A stretch of 64,000 bases of DNA. It comes from Adenophora triphylla var. japonica (taxonomy: Eukaryota > Streptophyta > Magnoliopsida > Asterales > Campanulaceae). The stretch spans positions 248,001 to 312,000 of the forward strand of contig JAFEMH010002601.1 of assembly GCA_022495995.1 (NCBI GenBank). Direction: 5' to 3'. Position 1 is the first letter of the stretch, and every line of letters begins with the position of its first letter. Position numbers and translations under genes: made by a program. The notes below the pieces were generated by a model, which was given only the letters and a program-made list of their open reading frames with translations, was not told the DNA's origin and did no database searches. Shown one piece after another: positions 1 to 10,470 of this stretch.

Positions 1-130
1 GCCTAGGAGCCCTTTCGGGTTTTCACAAAGCCTCTCATTTTTTTCAATTTTTTTTTCACAACACACTCTCTCCTTTTTCCTAAGTGCCCTCTCGGGTTTT
101 CACTTAGCCTCTCTTTTTTTTTATTATTAT
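1..130. repeat. Two-copy direct repeat in the Athila 3' region
   Basis: Two similar units of about 40 bases at 3-45 and 80-120 share the core CTCGGGTTTTCAC / TTCGGGTTTTCAC followed by an AGCCTCTC pyrimidine run. The second unit also contains a dyad, CTAAGTG and CACTTAG, around the core. Such repeats are common in Athila 3' noncoding regions (family knowledge). Confidence 0.6.
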
Positions 131-256
131 TATTATTATTTCAATTTACAACATAAATCAACCTCCTCCCCCACGCTTCAATCTCACAATGTCCTCAGTG
201 TGATGAATAAAATCATAATAAAGATCAAAAGTGTAAGGAGGAAGTAAGATAGTACC

Positions 257-650
257 ATCTTTGGTCTCCATTTGGTTCTTTATCGTACTAAAGTCCATTC
301 GCCTGTCAATAACCTCATAATAGTCACGCAACCCAAGACCTTCAACATCCACAGGTTGCATAAAAGGCCATGCCCACTTGTGCTGAATTATCTGACACAT
401 TATCGAGCCAAAGTGGCGCATAAGCTCCTGCATTCTCTTTAGCAGCAACTGCTTCTCTACGTGATGCATCCTGCTGCTGCTTCTTAAAGCCCGGAATATG
501 CTTCATCTTCTCTTTATCCTTCACAAGGGAGCTACTTTTGGAAGAATTTGATAGCTCACTTGAGGTCAAGAAGAACTGCTCGACCCCATCCACTCTTTGT
601 TCAACCTTATCAACCTTAACACATAACTCATCAGCACAATTCTGGAGCTC
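257..650 (-). pseudogene. Fragment of a GTE-type bromodomain gene (GTE1/IMB1/GTE6-like), captured
   Basis: On minus, 650-440 encodes a segment with VKVDKVEQRVDGVEQFF, then SRREAVAAK. After a 1-base frameshift near 437-440 it continues as a bromodomain start: KRMQELMRHFGSIM, then HKWAWPFMQPVDVEGLGL and DYYEVIDRRMDFSTIKNQM. The motifs HKWAWPF and DYYEVI are hallmarks of the plant GTE bromodomain family, which binds acetylated histones. The match stops at the residues TKDG (about 257), where the DNA reads GATGGTAC, a plausible exon end (GT donor). The rest of the bromodomain, including its acetyl-lysine-binding Asn, and the extra-terminal domain are absent. Beyond this point the DNA returns to Athila 3' noncoding sequence. 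It lies head to head with the sulfotransferase fragment at 658. Non-functional. Confidence 0.8.
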
Positions 651-657
651 ATTCAAT

Positions 658-1183
658 TTCGGACATTCTCATGTAGTGAAGTATCAGACCCTTGGAAAAT
701 ATGTGTTTGATGTTGCCAAGAAAAGGTTGGATGAAATGCTTTATGTTGGACACACTGAGGAACACAAAGAGTCCACCACAATGTTCGCAAATGTGGTTGG
801 TGCATAGGTGATTTCCCAGTTGGCATCAACATCAAATAATGATGCGGATAATAACAAATCAGAACTGAGCATCTCAGATTCCATTCCGGAGACTTCTCCA
901 GCCCAGAGTAACATCACAAGCAGTGAGTCGAGGCAATTTTTTGCAATGGGAAAGGCTGAAGCCACAAATGAGAATATGACCGTAGAAAAACTTATGGGAG
1001 CTCATGAGCCCTGTGTTAGTGGTTTAAGAAAGTCTCAATCACAACGGAGAACTGCTTCTTTGAAAAAAAATAGCCCCGGCAAACTTCACAAAGGAGGCAC
1101 GTCGTAATGTTTCTGAAGCAGTTCTAAAAGAGAAAACATCACTTAACAGCCTAGATGTGGATCTTTATAAGTACGCTGAGCAG
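658..1183 (+). pseudogene. Fragment of a plant tyrosylprotein sulfotransferase gene (TPST-like, C-terminal part), captured
   Basis: Plus-strand frames read HSHVVKYQTLGKYVFDVAKK, then LDEMLYVGHTEEHKESTTMF, ANVVGA, a TAG where Gln is expected, VISQLASTSNN, and later NMTVEKLMGAHEPC and LRKSQSQRRTASLKK. A frameshift near 1075 is needed to continue as NFTKEARRNVSEAVL and LNSLDVDLYKYAEQF, after which similarity ends. This matches my recognition of the C-terminal half of plant TPST, a Golgi enzyme that sulfates peptide hormones; the assignment should be checked by search. At least two lesions (CAG to TAG at 805-807, frameshift near 1075) and missing ends make it a pseudogene. It is antisense to the Athila backbone and abuts the GTE fragment. 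Confidence 0.72.
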
Positions 1184-2300
1184 TTTCCACCCTTTGTGTT
1201 CACCATTTTAATTCACACAATCTAAACACACCCAATGCAGTCACAGCCAACAACACACCAACACAAGCAATAATCTCCTGTCAATACCAACCGAACCCTC
1301 CACAGCTCCCCAAGAAATTTAATCAACAAGTAATTAATTTCGAAATTTACCTCTCAAAGCTTCCCACAACCCTCCTAGAACTCCACCTTGTTGCTCCAAA
1401 TCACAGCTTCCTCAGTATATGCCACACGCCCCCCAAAACTCAAGCTTTTAGGGTCAAAATTGAAGGTTTAGATGGTGGCTTGGTCAATTTGGGGTTATGG
1501 GGCAAAATGTGTGAGTTTCTGGGTAGAGAGAGAAAGTGGTGATATGGGGGTGCCGAATTTATAGAGGAGAGGGGAAGGGTTTTGTTTATGGAGGAAGGGG
1601 ATGAAAGAGGTGGAAGAATAAAAGAACGGGAAGGAGAAGAGGAATAGGTAGGGGGCGACGGTTGTAATGTGGTTCAATGGTGTTAATGGAGGAGGGATGA
1701 ATGGTGAGGGAGAGGAAGGAAGAAGGAGGAGTTGGGGAGAAATAAAGTTTTAAAAAAATTACGTTTTCCTTTTTGGACTGGTTTTTGTCTGCATATAGCA
1801 AGACTCGTGCCAAAGGGCATGAGTCGTTCCCCCCACTCCATTCGTGATACGAGGCATGCAATAACTTTCATTCGTGCAGATTTTTAGAACGAGTCATGCC
1901 TGTAGTCACGAGTCGTGCCCAGACCAATTTTTCTCACTTTTTTTTTTATTGAAACCTGGGCTCTCGTTTTGCTCCGCTCTACTGCTTTTCTGCACAACAC
2001 CACAACACACAATACCTTTAGTAACACCAATTCCAAACAAAATAAAATTATAAAATAAATAAAAATAATAAAGAAATAAACAATGAAAAATTCGGGTTGC
2101 CTCCCGGTAAGCCGCCCTTCTTTACCGTCTTTGGCTAGACCCAATGCCGGGTAAGCCCCCAGCATAGCATACTCCAAATAAACTAAGTTGTGGGACGGGA
2201 GGCCCCACAAACACGAGACTCATCAATGTAAGGGGGATGAAAGTAATCTTTTTGAGTTACCTCTAGAAGATGATTCGGTTCAATGACATGCCTCCTTGTT
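1184..2300 (-). other. Noncoding Athila internal region with short degenerate repeats
   Basis: No gene recognised. It contains an A/T- and purine-rich stretch (1490-1740), a cluster of short related words (ACTCGTGCC, GAGTCATGCC, GAGTCGTGCC) at 1802-1920 including an imperfect dyad at 1803-1825, and at 2090-2160 the phrase CGGGTTGCCTCCCGG, familiar from Athila 3' untranslated regions. Short open frames here are low-complexity and look spurious. Confidence 0.5.
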
Positions 2301-2309
2301 GGAGACCAT

Positions 2310-3328
2310 TTAAGCTTTCCCCTTTTTCGACTTCACTTTCTTTTTCTCCCTTGGTGGCTCTCCTTTCTTATTTTTATCCAGCTTCACTTTTGGAGACTCA
2401 ACATCATCATTCTCCACCTTTTCCCCATTCTTGATAATTGGCTCACTCAAATCCATGGCACAAACCTTGCGCACATTCTTGGGAAGGGTCTTATCACCAA
2501 ACACATTAAAACTCACCACTTTCCCATCAAACTCCATGGTTAAAGAGCCCTTTTTCACATCAAGCTTAGTTTCAGAAGTAGACATAAATGGCCTCCCCAA
2601 CAGAATGGGTGCCTCAGAATCTATCTCCATCTCAAGCACATAAAAATCTACCGGGAAAATCAAGTCACCAACCTGGACTTCAACATCTCTCACTACCCCC
2701 TTTGGGTATGCTTTGGACTTATCCACCAACTGTATAACCACTTGAGTATCCTCCAATTTACCCAATTTAAGGTCTTCAAATAATGCATAGGGCATAATAT
2801 TAATGGAAGCCCCCAAGTCAAGCATGGCTCTATGAAAATTGCTTCCCCCAAACGAGATAGGAACTACAAACATACCAGGGTCACTACATTTATTCGGCAT
2901 CTTTTTCTGATAAACTGCAGATACATGCTCCAAAATTTTCACCTTTTTCTGACTCCGCTCCTTCTGATTCCTCTTCATAGTGCATAACTCCTTCAAAAAT
3001 TCGCATACCTAGGAAACGACTGAAGAAGATCTAGAAATGGAATGTTCACCTCCAATCTATTGAAAGTATCGAAAATAGCCTTGTCAGGCTCCTTTGAGGT
3101 GTCTCTCTTCAATGCTTCCGGAAAAGGTGCGACTGGCTCATAAACAGGAAATATAGGTGGAATATACACCTCTTCAGGTATTTTCTCTTCCACCTTCTTC
3201 TCCACCTCCAACTCTGGCTCAACACTCTTTTCCACCTTCTGTTCAGACACTATTGGCACCATCTGTCCATCAACTTTCTTCTTTCGCCTTACATATACTG
3301 CGCTAACATTCTGCTTCAGAGGTTGCAC
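2310..3328 (-). pseudogene. Athila linker plus retropepsin (protease) region
   Basis: Two minus-strand frames overlap by 4 bases. 3328-2993 (111 aa) is a Val/Glu/Lys/Pro-rich linker ending in LQSFPRYANF. 2996-2310 (228 aa) holds the protease: KCSDPGMFVVPISFG, the active-site segment MLDLGASINIMPYALF (about residues 57-72), and the flap/core motif APILLGRPFMSTSETKLDV. DLGAS in place of DSG/DTG is normal for Athila proteases (family knowledge). The C-terminus is a Lys-rich tail ending KKGKA. A frame change at 2993-2996 separates linker and protease, so gag-pro could not be made as one polyprotein without frameshifting. No reverse transcriptase follows. Alternative: the frame change is a sequencing error. 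Confidence 0.8.
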
Positions 3329-4330
3329 AGTTTTTGCTGCTCTCTAGCCTCTATTTTTACCACCGCCTCTACAATCTGACTCACTTGCCTCTCAAAATTA
3401 CTAATGCTCGATTTAGTCTCCTGATGGAACTGCTGGAAGTTTCCATTCATGGTAGACATGCTCTGCGCTAGTGACCGGACCATATCCTCTGTAGACTGTC
3501 CCTGCTGCTGCTGTCCAACAGGTGCTCTATAATGATTATATTGATTTCCCTGAAACTGCTGACCCTGCTGAAACCCCTGCTGATTATTGAACGGCTATCT
3601 GAAACCTTGTTGACCCGGTGGTGGACCATACCTAAGGTTCAGATGAACATTATTCGCAGCGTTGTAATTGAGCTGCGGTGGCCTCTGACCCTTCTGATTG
3701 AACCCTATTGCATTGACATCTACTACCTCATCCATCTAAAGAGTAGGATAACAATCAGTCGAGTGAGTCAAATCATTACATATACCGCAGGGATGAGGTT
3801 GTTGACCCAAAACTAATGTCTTCAACAGGCTCTTAACATCTGCCAGCTCAGTCTTCAAATCACTCGTTGTATCACTCGATCCTGCTGTACTGACTTGTCT
3901 AACGCTAGACCTCCTCCCATGAGTCCTTGTACTTTTGGCTAGTTCCTCTATCAACTACTCTGCATCCCTGGTAGTTTTGTTCAGAATACTACCTCCACAA
4001 GTAGAATCCACCCACCGTTTGTCCTGCACAGTCAATCCCCCATAGAAGTAAACAATAAGCTGCTCATCATCAAAACCATGATACGGACAGCTTCTGCAGA
4101 GCTTGTAGAACCGGTTGTGATAGTCATATAGTGAATCTAGACTGTGTCAGTTAGGTTTAGGTATTGATTAGGGGAATAGGTGAGTGTGTCACAACCTCCG
4201 AATCGTTATCACCCATGCCGTTATTATTATTCATCTCGTTCCGCTGCAAATTTCTCCTGTACCTAAAATATCTTTCAATTTCTGGAACAAAGGGACTAGC
4301 AAGTTGATTAGCAGAACGGGTATGGACCAT
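3329..4330 (-). pseudogene. Athila gag, internally deleted with an inverted LTR segment at the junction
   Basis: The N-terminus starts at ATG 4330 with MVHTRSANQLASPFVPEIER and ends near 4193. The central capsid (Retrotrans_gag) part is missing. In its place lies a 62-base inverted copy of LTR sequence (4130-4191). Gag resumes below 4126 with FYKLCRSCPYHGFDDEQLIV and YFYGGLTVQDKRWVDSTCGG, then an in-frame TAG (minus) at 3955-3957, LIEELAKSTRTHGRRSS, a CGICNDLTHSTDCYP knuckle-like segment and a Gln-rich tail. Several stops follow. It cannot assemble a capsid. It is preceded by the primer site at 4447-4463. Confidence 0.75.
4130..4191. repeat. Inverted copy of LTR sequence inside gag (partner at 4808-4869)
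   Basis: The plus strand here (from GTGAATCTAGACTGTGTCAG to AATAGGTGAGTGTGTCAC) is the reverse complement of the LTR segment at about 4808-4869, with only two or three mismatches over 62 bases. The arms are about 610 bases apart and could form a fold-back. Confidence 0.85.
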
Positions 4331-4446
4331 AAAAAGTTCCACACCACAAGACAACAATAATAATAAAGTACAATAAACAGGAAACAAGAAAAAGAAAAAG
4401 AAATAGATTAAGAAAAGAGTAAGAGTGCAAACAAATAAACACCGTT

Positions 4447-4463
4447 CCCCGGCAACGGCGCCA
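4447..4463 (-). promoter_or_regulatory. Primer-binding site, tRNA-Asp type
   Basis: The minus strand reads TGGCGCCGTTGCCGGGG, complementary to the 3' end of plant tRNA-Asp as used by Athila elements (family knowledge). It lies five bases inside the LTR end, in the right position to prime minus-strand cDNA for an element read on minus. Confidence 0.85.
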
Positions 4464-4468
4464 AAATT

Positions 4469-5974
4469 TGATAGGGCTAAAGTCGCACGCCTAAAAATTA
4501 AATTACCAAGACTCGGCTACAAAAACTGCAGCTAGGACAAGTCCAGGGTCGATCCACTGAAGAACGGTTATTCGATTGCACAATTGTCACTTGACAAGAT
4601 TGGGGGTTTGAAATTGATTTTATTAAATTCCTAAAATGGGAATGAAAGACTAAGTTGTAAAACGATTAAAGGCAAGCACTTCAGATTTGTTTCCGTCCCC
4701 GTTTATCAATTCAATATCATCGGTTTAATTTCTTTCCCTTCCTCCCTATTCACTTGATCCGAGTTGTATTTCAATCCCTATTTCTTTCTTATTAATGGTT
4801 ATAAGCAGTGACATACTCACCTATTCCCCTAATCAATAGCTAAACCTAACTGACACAGTCTAGATTCACAATATCGATTGATAAAGCTTTAAGAAATTAA
4901 GATCAAGAATTTCACTATTCTTTTTCAAATTGAACAAAACCTAGTTTTAACCCCTTCTCAATTTACCATGACACATGCATAAATCTCAAAGATGCTACTT
5001 GTGAAAAATCCTAATCTGACACACACTTAAGATTAAACTAGCATTAAATTAATTACAAGGAAAAAGAGGGTTATCAAATCTCAAAACCCTAGAAACGATT
5101 TATCAATTAAAACAAGTAAAACTATGAATAGGGATTAAGGAATAAAGAAATAGATACCTCAATTGAATTCAGTAAACAGTTCAAGATTCAAATCCGAAGC
5201 AATGGAATTAGTTCTCCATAAAAGCTATGAAATCTCTCTAGGAAAAATAATAAACAAAAGTCGAACTAAAACTGAAGTTGAAACAAGTATTTATACTTGT
5301 TCCAACCAATAATAATAAACTAAAAATAAAAGGAAAAGAAATTTAAAAATAATAATACTCCTTCAATCCAACCGCCAGCACACACATAAATTGCCTCGGT
5401 CAACTCGGTCCTTGTCCACTGTGTACCTTCAATGTACCGGTCAATGCCTTGGTTTAGGAAACATTAATTGCCTAGATTTAATGAATATTTAGTTTCCAAA
5501 AAAATCACCACACATAAGTACTGATTGGGCTCTTGCAATTTTTTTAAGTAGTTTCCTAACACCCTTCTTCACACGCGTACACTTGTACCCAATTTCTTGT
5601 TTTCGCTTTGGTCACCGGCTTTCAGCTTCTTGCAGTTTGATCCCTGCAGTCTTTTAATTCTTCACATTAACTCCTGAACTTTTCAATAATGCAAAACAGC
5701 ACCTCAGCTTCCATAAATTGCAGTTTGAATATATCCTCCGCTTCGGTTGACTTTGACTTTACTAATTTTGATACTTGAGGCATGACTTTGAAGCACCAAA
5801 ATTACATCCAGAACAATAACTAACTAAATACGACTACTTTACCCCCGGATTACAATAAAAGCTCAAATGGTAAATAATGCCCCAATTACATCAAAACTAG
5901 CCAAAGTACATAAAAAAGAATGAAAATACATAGGAAAAAGGAGGGAAATAATGTATACAAAATCCACCACATCA
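4469..5974 (-). repeat. Athila 5' LTR (about 1.5 kb)
   Basis: On minus the unit begins TGATGTGGTGG at 5974 and ends CTATCA at 4469, giving TGAT/ATCA termini next to the primer site. No partner LTR is in the window. The likely target-site bases on this side are CCTTC (5975-5979), not confirmed because the other flank is outside the window. The interior is AT-rich and holds no gene. Confidence 0.75.
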
Positions 5975-7020
5975 CCTTCTTATTGTAACATATTGGGTGT
6001 TGTCTATATATTTAGTCATGAAGGCTTGGAAAATTTTCTTCCAATCGCTTGTTTGTTCTTCGGGCAGAGCCAAGAACCATTGTAGGGCGTGATCCCTCTA
6101 AGTCAGATGGAATGTATCAATCATGTGTTCCATGGTAGCGCGGTGAGTGCACATGGGTAGGGTGAAACTCTTTAAGTGCATCTTAGGACAACTTCGACCA
6201 TTGTACTTTTCCATGTCTAGCATCTAAATCTTTGCACGCATGACCGAGACATCTGGTGGCGTCAACTTTATCTAGCTTTCCTAAGAGTTAGTTGATGTCG
6301 TCGATCATCTTCATGATTAGGTCTTCGGTAGGGGATCTTCCAGCAGGAAGACTAGGTGTCTCAAATTTGGTAGTAGTGGGAATAGCACCAACAAGTAATT
6401 CTAAAATGTTATTGTTGAGCAGAGAATTGACCTTGGGCACTAGGAGCCCCAACTGTTTGCTAACAGGTAGTGGTTCCTAATAGTTATGGCGAAGTTGGAA
6501 GTGTTGCTTGAGAGAGACCGCTTAGCACCAGTCGAGCGAGGTTCTCACAGATGCCTTGAAACTCAACAGAGTTAGGTAGATGCATTGCAGGCTGTGGATA
6601 AGGTGCGGTATGTCCGGCACTGACCATCCAGAGAGTTTCAATGATTTTTAGCAGATTTAGTTGATCTAAATTACATTGTGGCCGATAGGTCTATGCTGTC
6701 TAAGATATAGATGGATACAGTATGGCCATTGAGGTTAAAATCTTGATGAAAGCCCCGGGATGAGAGGAGCCTTTGATTCTAGCGGGAATCTTCACAGTGT
6801 CAAGGGATGTGGAAGTGAAACCGATGATATTTCCATCCTGGTACTAAATGTTGGATTCATTCACTTTCTTGACGAGGGCTTTAAGATGATCTTATAACCT
6901 TTTATTCACCTCATGTTTAGGATTACCTTAGACTGGGTTGTTGTAGAGCTTTCCGGAGCTACCACTGTCTTGAGACATACTAATTAAGATGTAGGAAGGA
7001 AACTGTTCAACTGAAGGATC
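5975..7020 (-). pseudogene. Ty3/gypsy gag remnant interrupted by the Athila insertion
   Basis: Minus-strand translation gives a start MSQDSGSSGKLYNN near 6979 and, after many stops and shifts, a capsid-like segment: MLDMEKYNGRSCPKMHLKSF, then HALQWFLALPEEQTSDWKK and AFMTKYIDNTQYV just before the junction at 5974. The string W-x-LALP with a following IFQAFMTKY resembles the Retrotrans_gag core of Tat-like elements. The rest of the element is not seen in the window, presumably left of the Athila copy. At least ten in-frame stops make it a relic. Confidence 0.6.
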
Positions 7021-7030
7021 AATTCTGATT

Positions 7031-7156
7031 ATTCTGTTACCATGTGGAAGGACCCAAACTATTGTGGCTGAATCTGGAATTGTAATGTATGGGAGTCAAG
7101 CTAGGTTGTCTTTATTTTTCGGTACAAAAAATTTAAGTGTTTTAAGGACTTCCACA
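7031..7156 (-). repeat. Primer site plus possible very short LTR of the gag remnant
   Basis: The minus strand at 7042-7031 reads TGGTAACAGAAT, close to the initiator-tRNA-Met primer site TGGTATCAGAGC. The adjoining segment 7043-7156 (114 bp) begins TGTGGAAGGAC and ends GGACTTCCACA on plus, so it has inverted ends of at least 8 bp. It may be a TRIM-sized LTR or just the end of a longer one; no second copy is visible. Confidence 0.4.
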
Positions 7157-7498
7157 TTCTTTTGTTCCTTTTAAAAGAAGCGTCTTATCAGTCCTAATGG
7201 TAGGACGGGACGAACCCGTTTTGCATGCGATCCTATGTGTGAGAGATTCACAGTCAGAATCTATTTAAGCCAAAACTAGGGATATTAATCATGATTTAAT
7301 TTAGATAACAATGGTTATTGATTTATTCCCTTGTAGTGTCGTAACACAAATCATTTAAGGCATTAAGGCCTATCAGATTAGCTTGACAGGGTGTAAAGCA
7401 GCAAGCTTATTATTTAATTGAAAGGATGAAATCGGTTCGAAGCAAACGGGCAAGAAGTATACTTAATCTAGATAACATTCCAACGAGATACTGAACAT
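7157..7498. other. Unassigned AT-rich stretch
   Basis: No open frame, RNA gene or known element end recognised. It may be the rest of the LTR of the gag remnant. It ends where pararetrovirus-like sequence starts at 7499. Confidence 0.4.
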
Positions 7499-7535
7499 GG
7501 AAAACCAATTGGCCCATCGCAAAAGCTGTGATAAG

Positions 7536-7735
7536 GGGTGTATGGCATATCTATAGAAGATATAAGGGGGGTGTATGGCAGATCTATAGAAGACATGTAA
7601 GAAAATAAAGAAGACTCAAGAATAAGACATTTAAACTGGGATGGGGGGTGTATGGCAGATCTATATAAGGGGGGTATGTGGAAGATCTATAGAAGACCTG
7701 TAAGAAAATAAGGAAGACTCAAGAACAAGACATTT
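7536..7735. repeat. Short tandem repeats in the pararetrovirus intergenic region
   Basis: The phrase GGGTGTATGGCAGATCTATA (with variants) recurs about four times, and a unit with TGTAAGAAAATAA, GAAGACTCAAGAA and AAGACATTTA occurs twice. The unit is imperfect and nested. Confidence 0.65.
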
Positions 7736-8083
7736 ACTAAGGGATTATAACTATTTAAGGAAATATTTAGAGACTAGAGAGAATTGGGGAAAGAAGAGAG
7801 ATATAGAAGGAACTTGTTTTTATTTTTCAAGGGATGATTACAAATGAATGACTTGCCTCCTATTTATAATACATAAGGGATAGGATACAAACAACAAAAT
7901 TTAAACAAGAACATAAGAGGAAATCTTATTATTATTTTATAACCACACATAATACTTTAAGGATAAAAGAGAAATCAGCACTAAAAATATGACCTAAGCA
8001 TTTGCATCAACACAAACAACATGTAAGAGTGATGACATAATCATGATGATTTGTGCTTGTCATCTATTACTAAATTGTTGATT

Positions 8084-8734
8084 TTATTTCCGTCTAGAAT
8101 CTGGATGAGATGGGTCATCTTCATATTGATCAAAGTAGTTTTCTTCATTATCACTTTTATCACTCTCTAGTAAATAGTCAGTACCATCGGGTTTTAACTT
8201 CTTGGAGAGGTGTGATGAATTCCAGTATTCCAACTCTGCAATCCACTTTGCAGCTATTGGGTGATCTTTTGGCCAAACTTCTTTAGCAGACAGTATATCT
8301 ACTCGGATTGATTTTTGGTCAACCATGTTTGCTCGTGCTATTTCTTCTCTCATGCCTACATGGATATCATGATATTTCATGGAGATTTGGAGATCTTTCC
8401 TATCAAGATTATACCAATTATGGATGAAAGCAATCGGAGCATGATAAACAAATGATTGTTCTTGATTTTTGACAAGTGCTGGTGGAAGATAGGAGCATGG
8501 CCTTCGAAACATTATCTCCACATGATCTTTATGACTCGAGGTAATAAACATTTGCATCCATTGATGAGCAGGAAGGAACCACCCAACAAGTTTTAACAAA
8601 TGGCAAGAATTATGGGGTATCTGGCCAAAGTGGCATTGAAGGAGATACAATTGCAGTCTGAATGTGTTAGAAGTGACAGTGAACACCATGGGAATGATTT
8701 TTGGGGAATGATTTGGTTTTATCTGTGAAACCAT
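8084..8734 (-). pseudogene. Pararetrovirus polyprotein C-terminal frame (216 aa)
   Basis: An uninterrupted minus frame that continues the viral polyprotein after RNase H. Visible features are a His/Trp-rich middle (residues about 45-110) and an acidic C-terminus with SDKSDNEENYFDQYEDDP. I recognise it as the tail of florendovirus-like polyproteins, function unknown. Its upstream part has stops, so it is not expressed as part of a complete polyprotein. The intergenic region follows. Confidence 0.55.
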
Positions 8735-9738
8735 GGAGGTATTTCATTTCTTTTTATAGTCACTTGCCTTGAAAGGAAATTAGCAAGGACGTTTGTCGTA
8801 CCTTTTATATGCTTCACAATAAATTTCCATTGGGAAAACCAATTGGCCCATCGCAAAAGTTGTGGCTGGGGAAGTGATCATCTCTTAAATTCTAGCATGC
8901 ATGTAAAGGAAGACATGTCCATCTCAACTTGGAATTCATGCCTGATTTGATGGAAATGGAATTTTTCTATTCCTCTTTTGACTACAAGAAGCTCTTTGAA
9001 CATGGAGTGGTAGTGCTGTTATGAATGTTTGAATGTGCCACTCTTGTAGCCACATATTGATCTTTTACTTATGTCTTGGATGAATAACACTACTGCCCAG
9101 TACTCATCACAAGCATCGGTATGCAGTATTCTCTATTCGAATGAAGTGGGAATCTTTAAAGGGGCATCCCATCAGTCGACTTTTTGATCACCCTTACTGC
9201 TTATGTTTGTTTTATTGTCCAAGGGGGAGGATTCCTTTTGATCATGGGGAATAACCACACTGTATGACTTGATAACTTGGGTAGGAAATCAGCCATATAA
9301 TTGACTAATCCATGGAACTGATGAACTGCTTTTGGAGAGGATAACTCATCTGGTCATTTGTGAAATTCTTGAGCTATGTGGGGCTGAAGCTGATATTTGC
9401 CATCGGATATGTCCATGCCCAGGAAATTGATAGAAGATACATCAATTTCCATCTTCTTTTCTAATAGAATTATACCATACTTTGCAAACAGGGAATGAAA
9501 CTTCTAGAGTAAGTCCATGTGAGACTTTTCATCAACAGAGTACAACAAGATATCATCAATATAAACTAGGGCATTAGAAAGTATAGGTTTAAAAATGGTT
9601 ACCATTGCCTTTTGAAAAGCAGAGGGTGAATTTTTAAACCAAACGGCATGAATTTCCATTGGTAATGATGATCAGGTATACAAAAGGCCATTTTTGAACT
9701 ATCTTAAGGAGTGATTCCTAATTGCCAAAAACCTGATT
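8735..9738 (-). pseudogene. Pararetrovirus reverse transcriptase (C-terminal part) and RNase H, multiply broken
   Basis: Translation with frame changes shows a palm-domain segment with MPFGL-like and YIDDILLY motifs (YIDD codons at 9550-9567), a FLGMDISDGKYQLQPHIAQ thumb segment near 9400, and RNase H-like sequence ending near 8820 (RWANWFSQWKFIVKHIKGT). Several stops and frameshifts interrupt it. It directly continues the frame at 9739-10470. Confidence 0.65.
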
Positions 9739-10470
9739 TCAGATCAAATTTGGAAAGAACTTTTGCATCCGAAAGAGATTGGAACAAGGATTTTTCTGCG
9801 GAAGAAGAAATTTATCATCTACCAAAAAATAATTTAGTTGCTGATAATTAATAATAAATCTTAACTTTCCACGAACTTGTTCACTACGCTTGTTGACATA
9901 GAATGCTTCACATGCCCATGAAGATGACGTGGGTTCGATAATACCTTGGCTTATCAGTTCACTGCACTCTTGGAGGCCAAGTTGGTATTGGTCTAGGTTC
10001 ATTCTAGGATGGCTAGCTTTGGTAGGATTCACATCTTCATTTTGCTTAAAAGGCAAGGAAACAAAGAAAGAAGGATTTAGCCACAAAGGTGATGGATGAT
10101 TGGAGAGAAACTCAGTATAGGAAGAAGCGCATGAGGTTTGGATAAGTAGGTGTTTTAGAGACTCAATGGTATTAGTAGATGCCATGAAAAGGCATGAGAC
10201 TGGGCTACAAGGATTTAAAAAAGTTTCATAATAAAAGCCAATTTTTGTCCATCTTAAGGTAGGTAACTTATGAAGGATATCAAACCCGATGAGGAGGTCC
10301 TTTCCATGAGAACATGAGCCAAGTAGCATGTGCTTTATGACACTCTTGGGAAAGAGGCGAATGTAGATTGGGACACTAGTTTTTTCTATCATAAACACTT
10401 CTCCATTAGCTGCAAGGAACGTTTGGTAACGTGGTTTCGAGAGGCTTGGAGGATGAATTTTGGGATTCAT
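9739..10470 (-). pseudogene. Pararetrovirus protease/reverse transcriptase N-terminal frame (243 aa)
   Basis: A minus-strand open frame. The N-terminal 85 residues resemble a caulimovirid aspartic protease region (LLIGFDILHKLPTLRW), though the catalytic DTG lies upstream or is lost. Residues about 155-243 are the start of the reverse transcriptase: SHPRMNLDQYQLGLQECSEL, QGIIEPTSSSWACEAFYVNK and GKLRFIINYQQLNYFL. The frame closes near 9739 and continues in another frame below, so it is truncated by a frameshift. Confidence 0.7.

Larger units (their letters stand above)
1..5974 (-). mobile_element. Athila-type Ty3/gypsy derivative lacking pol, 3' end beyond the left edge
   Basis: Read on the minus strand: LTR (5974-4469), primer-binding site (4463-4447), damaged gag (4330-3329), linker plus retropepsin (3328-2310), about 1.1 kb of noncoding DNA, two captured host-gene fragments (1183-257), then a purine-rich stretch with a GTGGGGGAGGAGG core near 180-165 that looks like an Athila polypurine region. 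No reverse transcriptase, RNase H or integrase is visible, so the copy is non-autonomous. The family call rests on the tRNA-Asp-type primer site, the gag N-terminus MVHTRSANQL and the protease motif MLDLGASINIMPYALF. The 3' LTR is not in the window, so insertion age and target duplication cannot be judged. It interrupts the gag of another element (5975 onward). Confidence 0.8.

Noticed and set aside
1495..2210. Small frames in the Athila noncoding region
   Set aside because: Low-complexity, Ser/Phe/Pro-rich, no recognisable domain.
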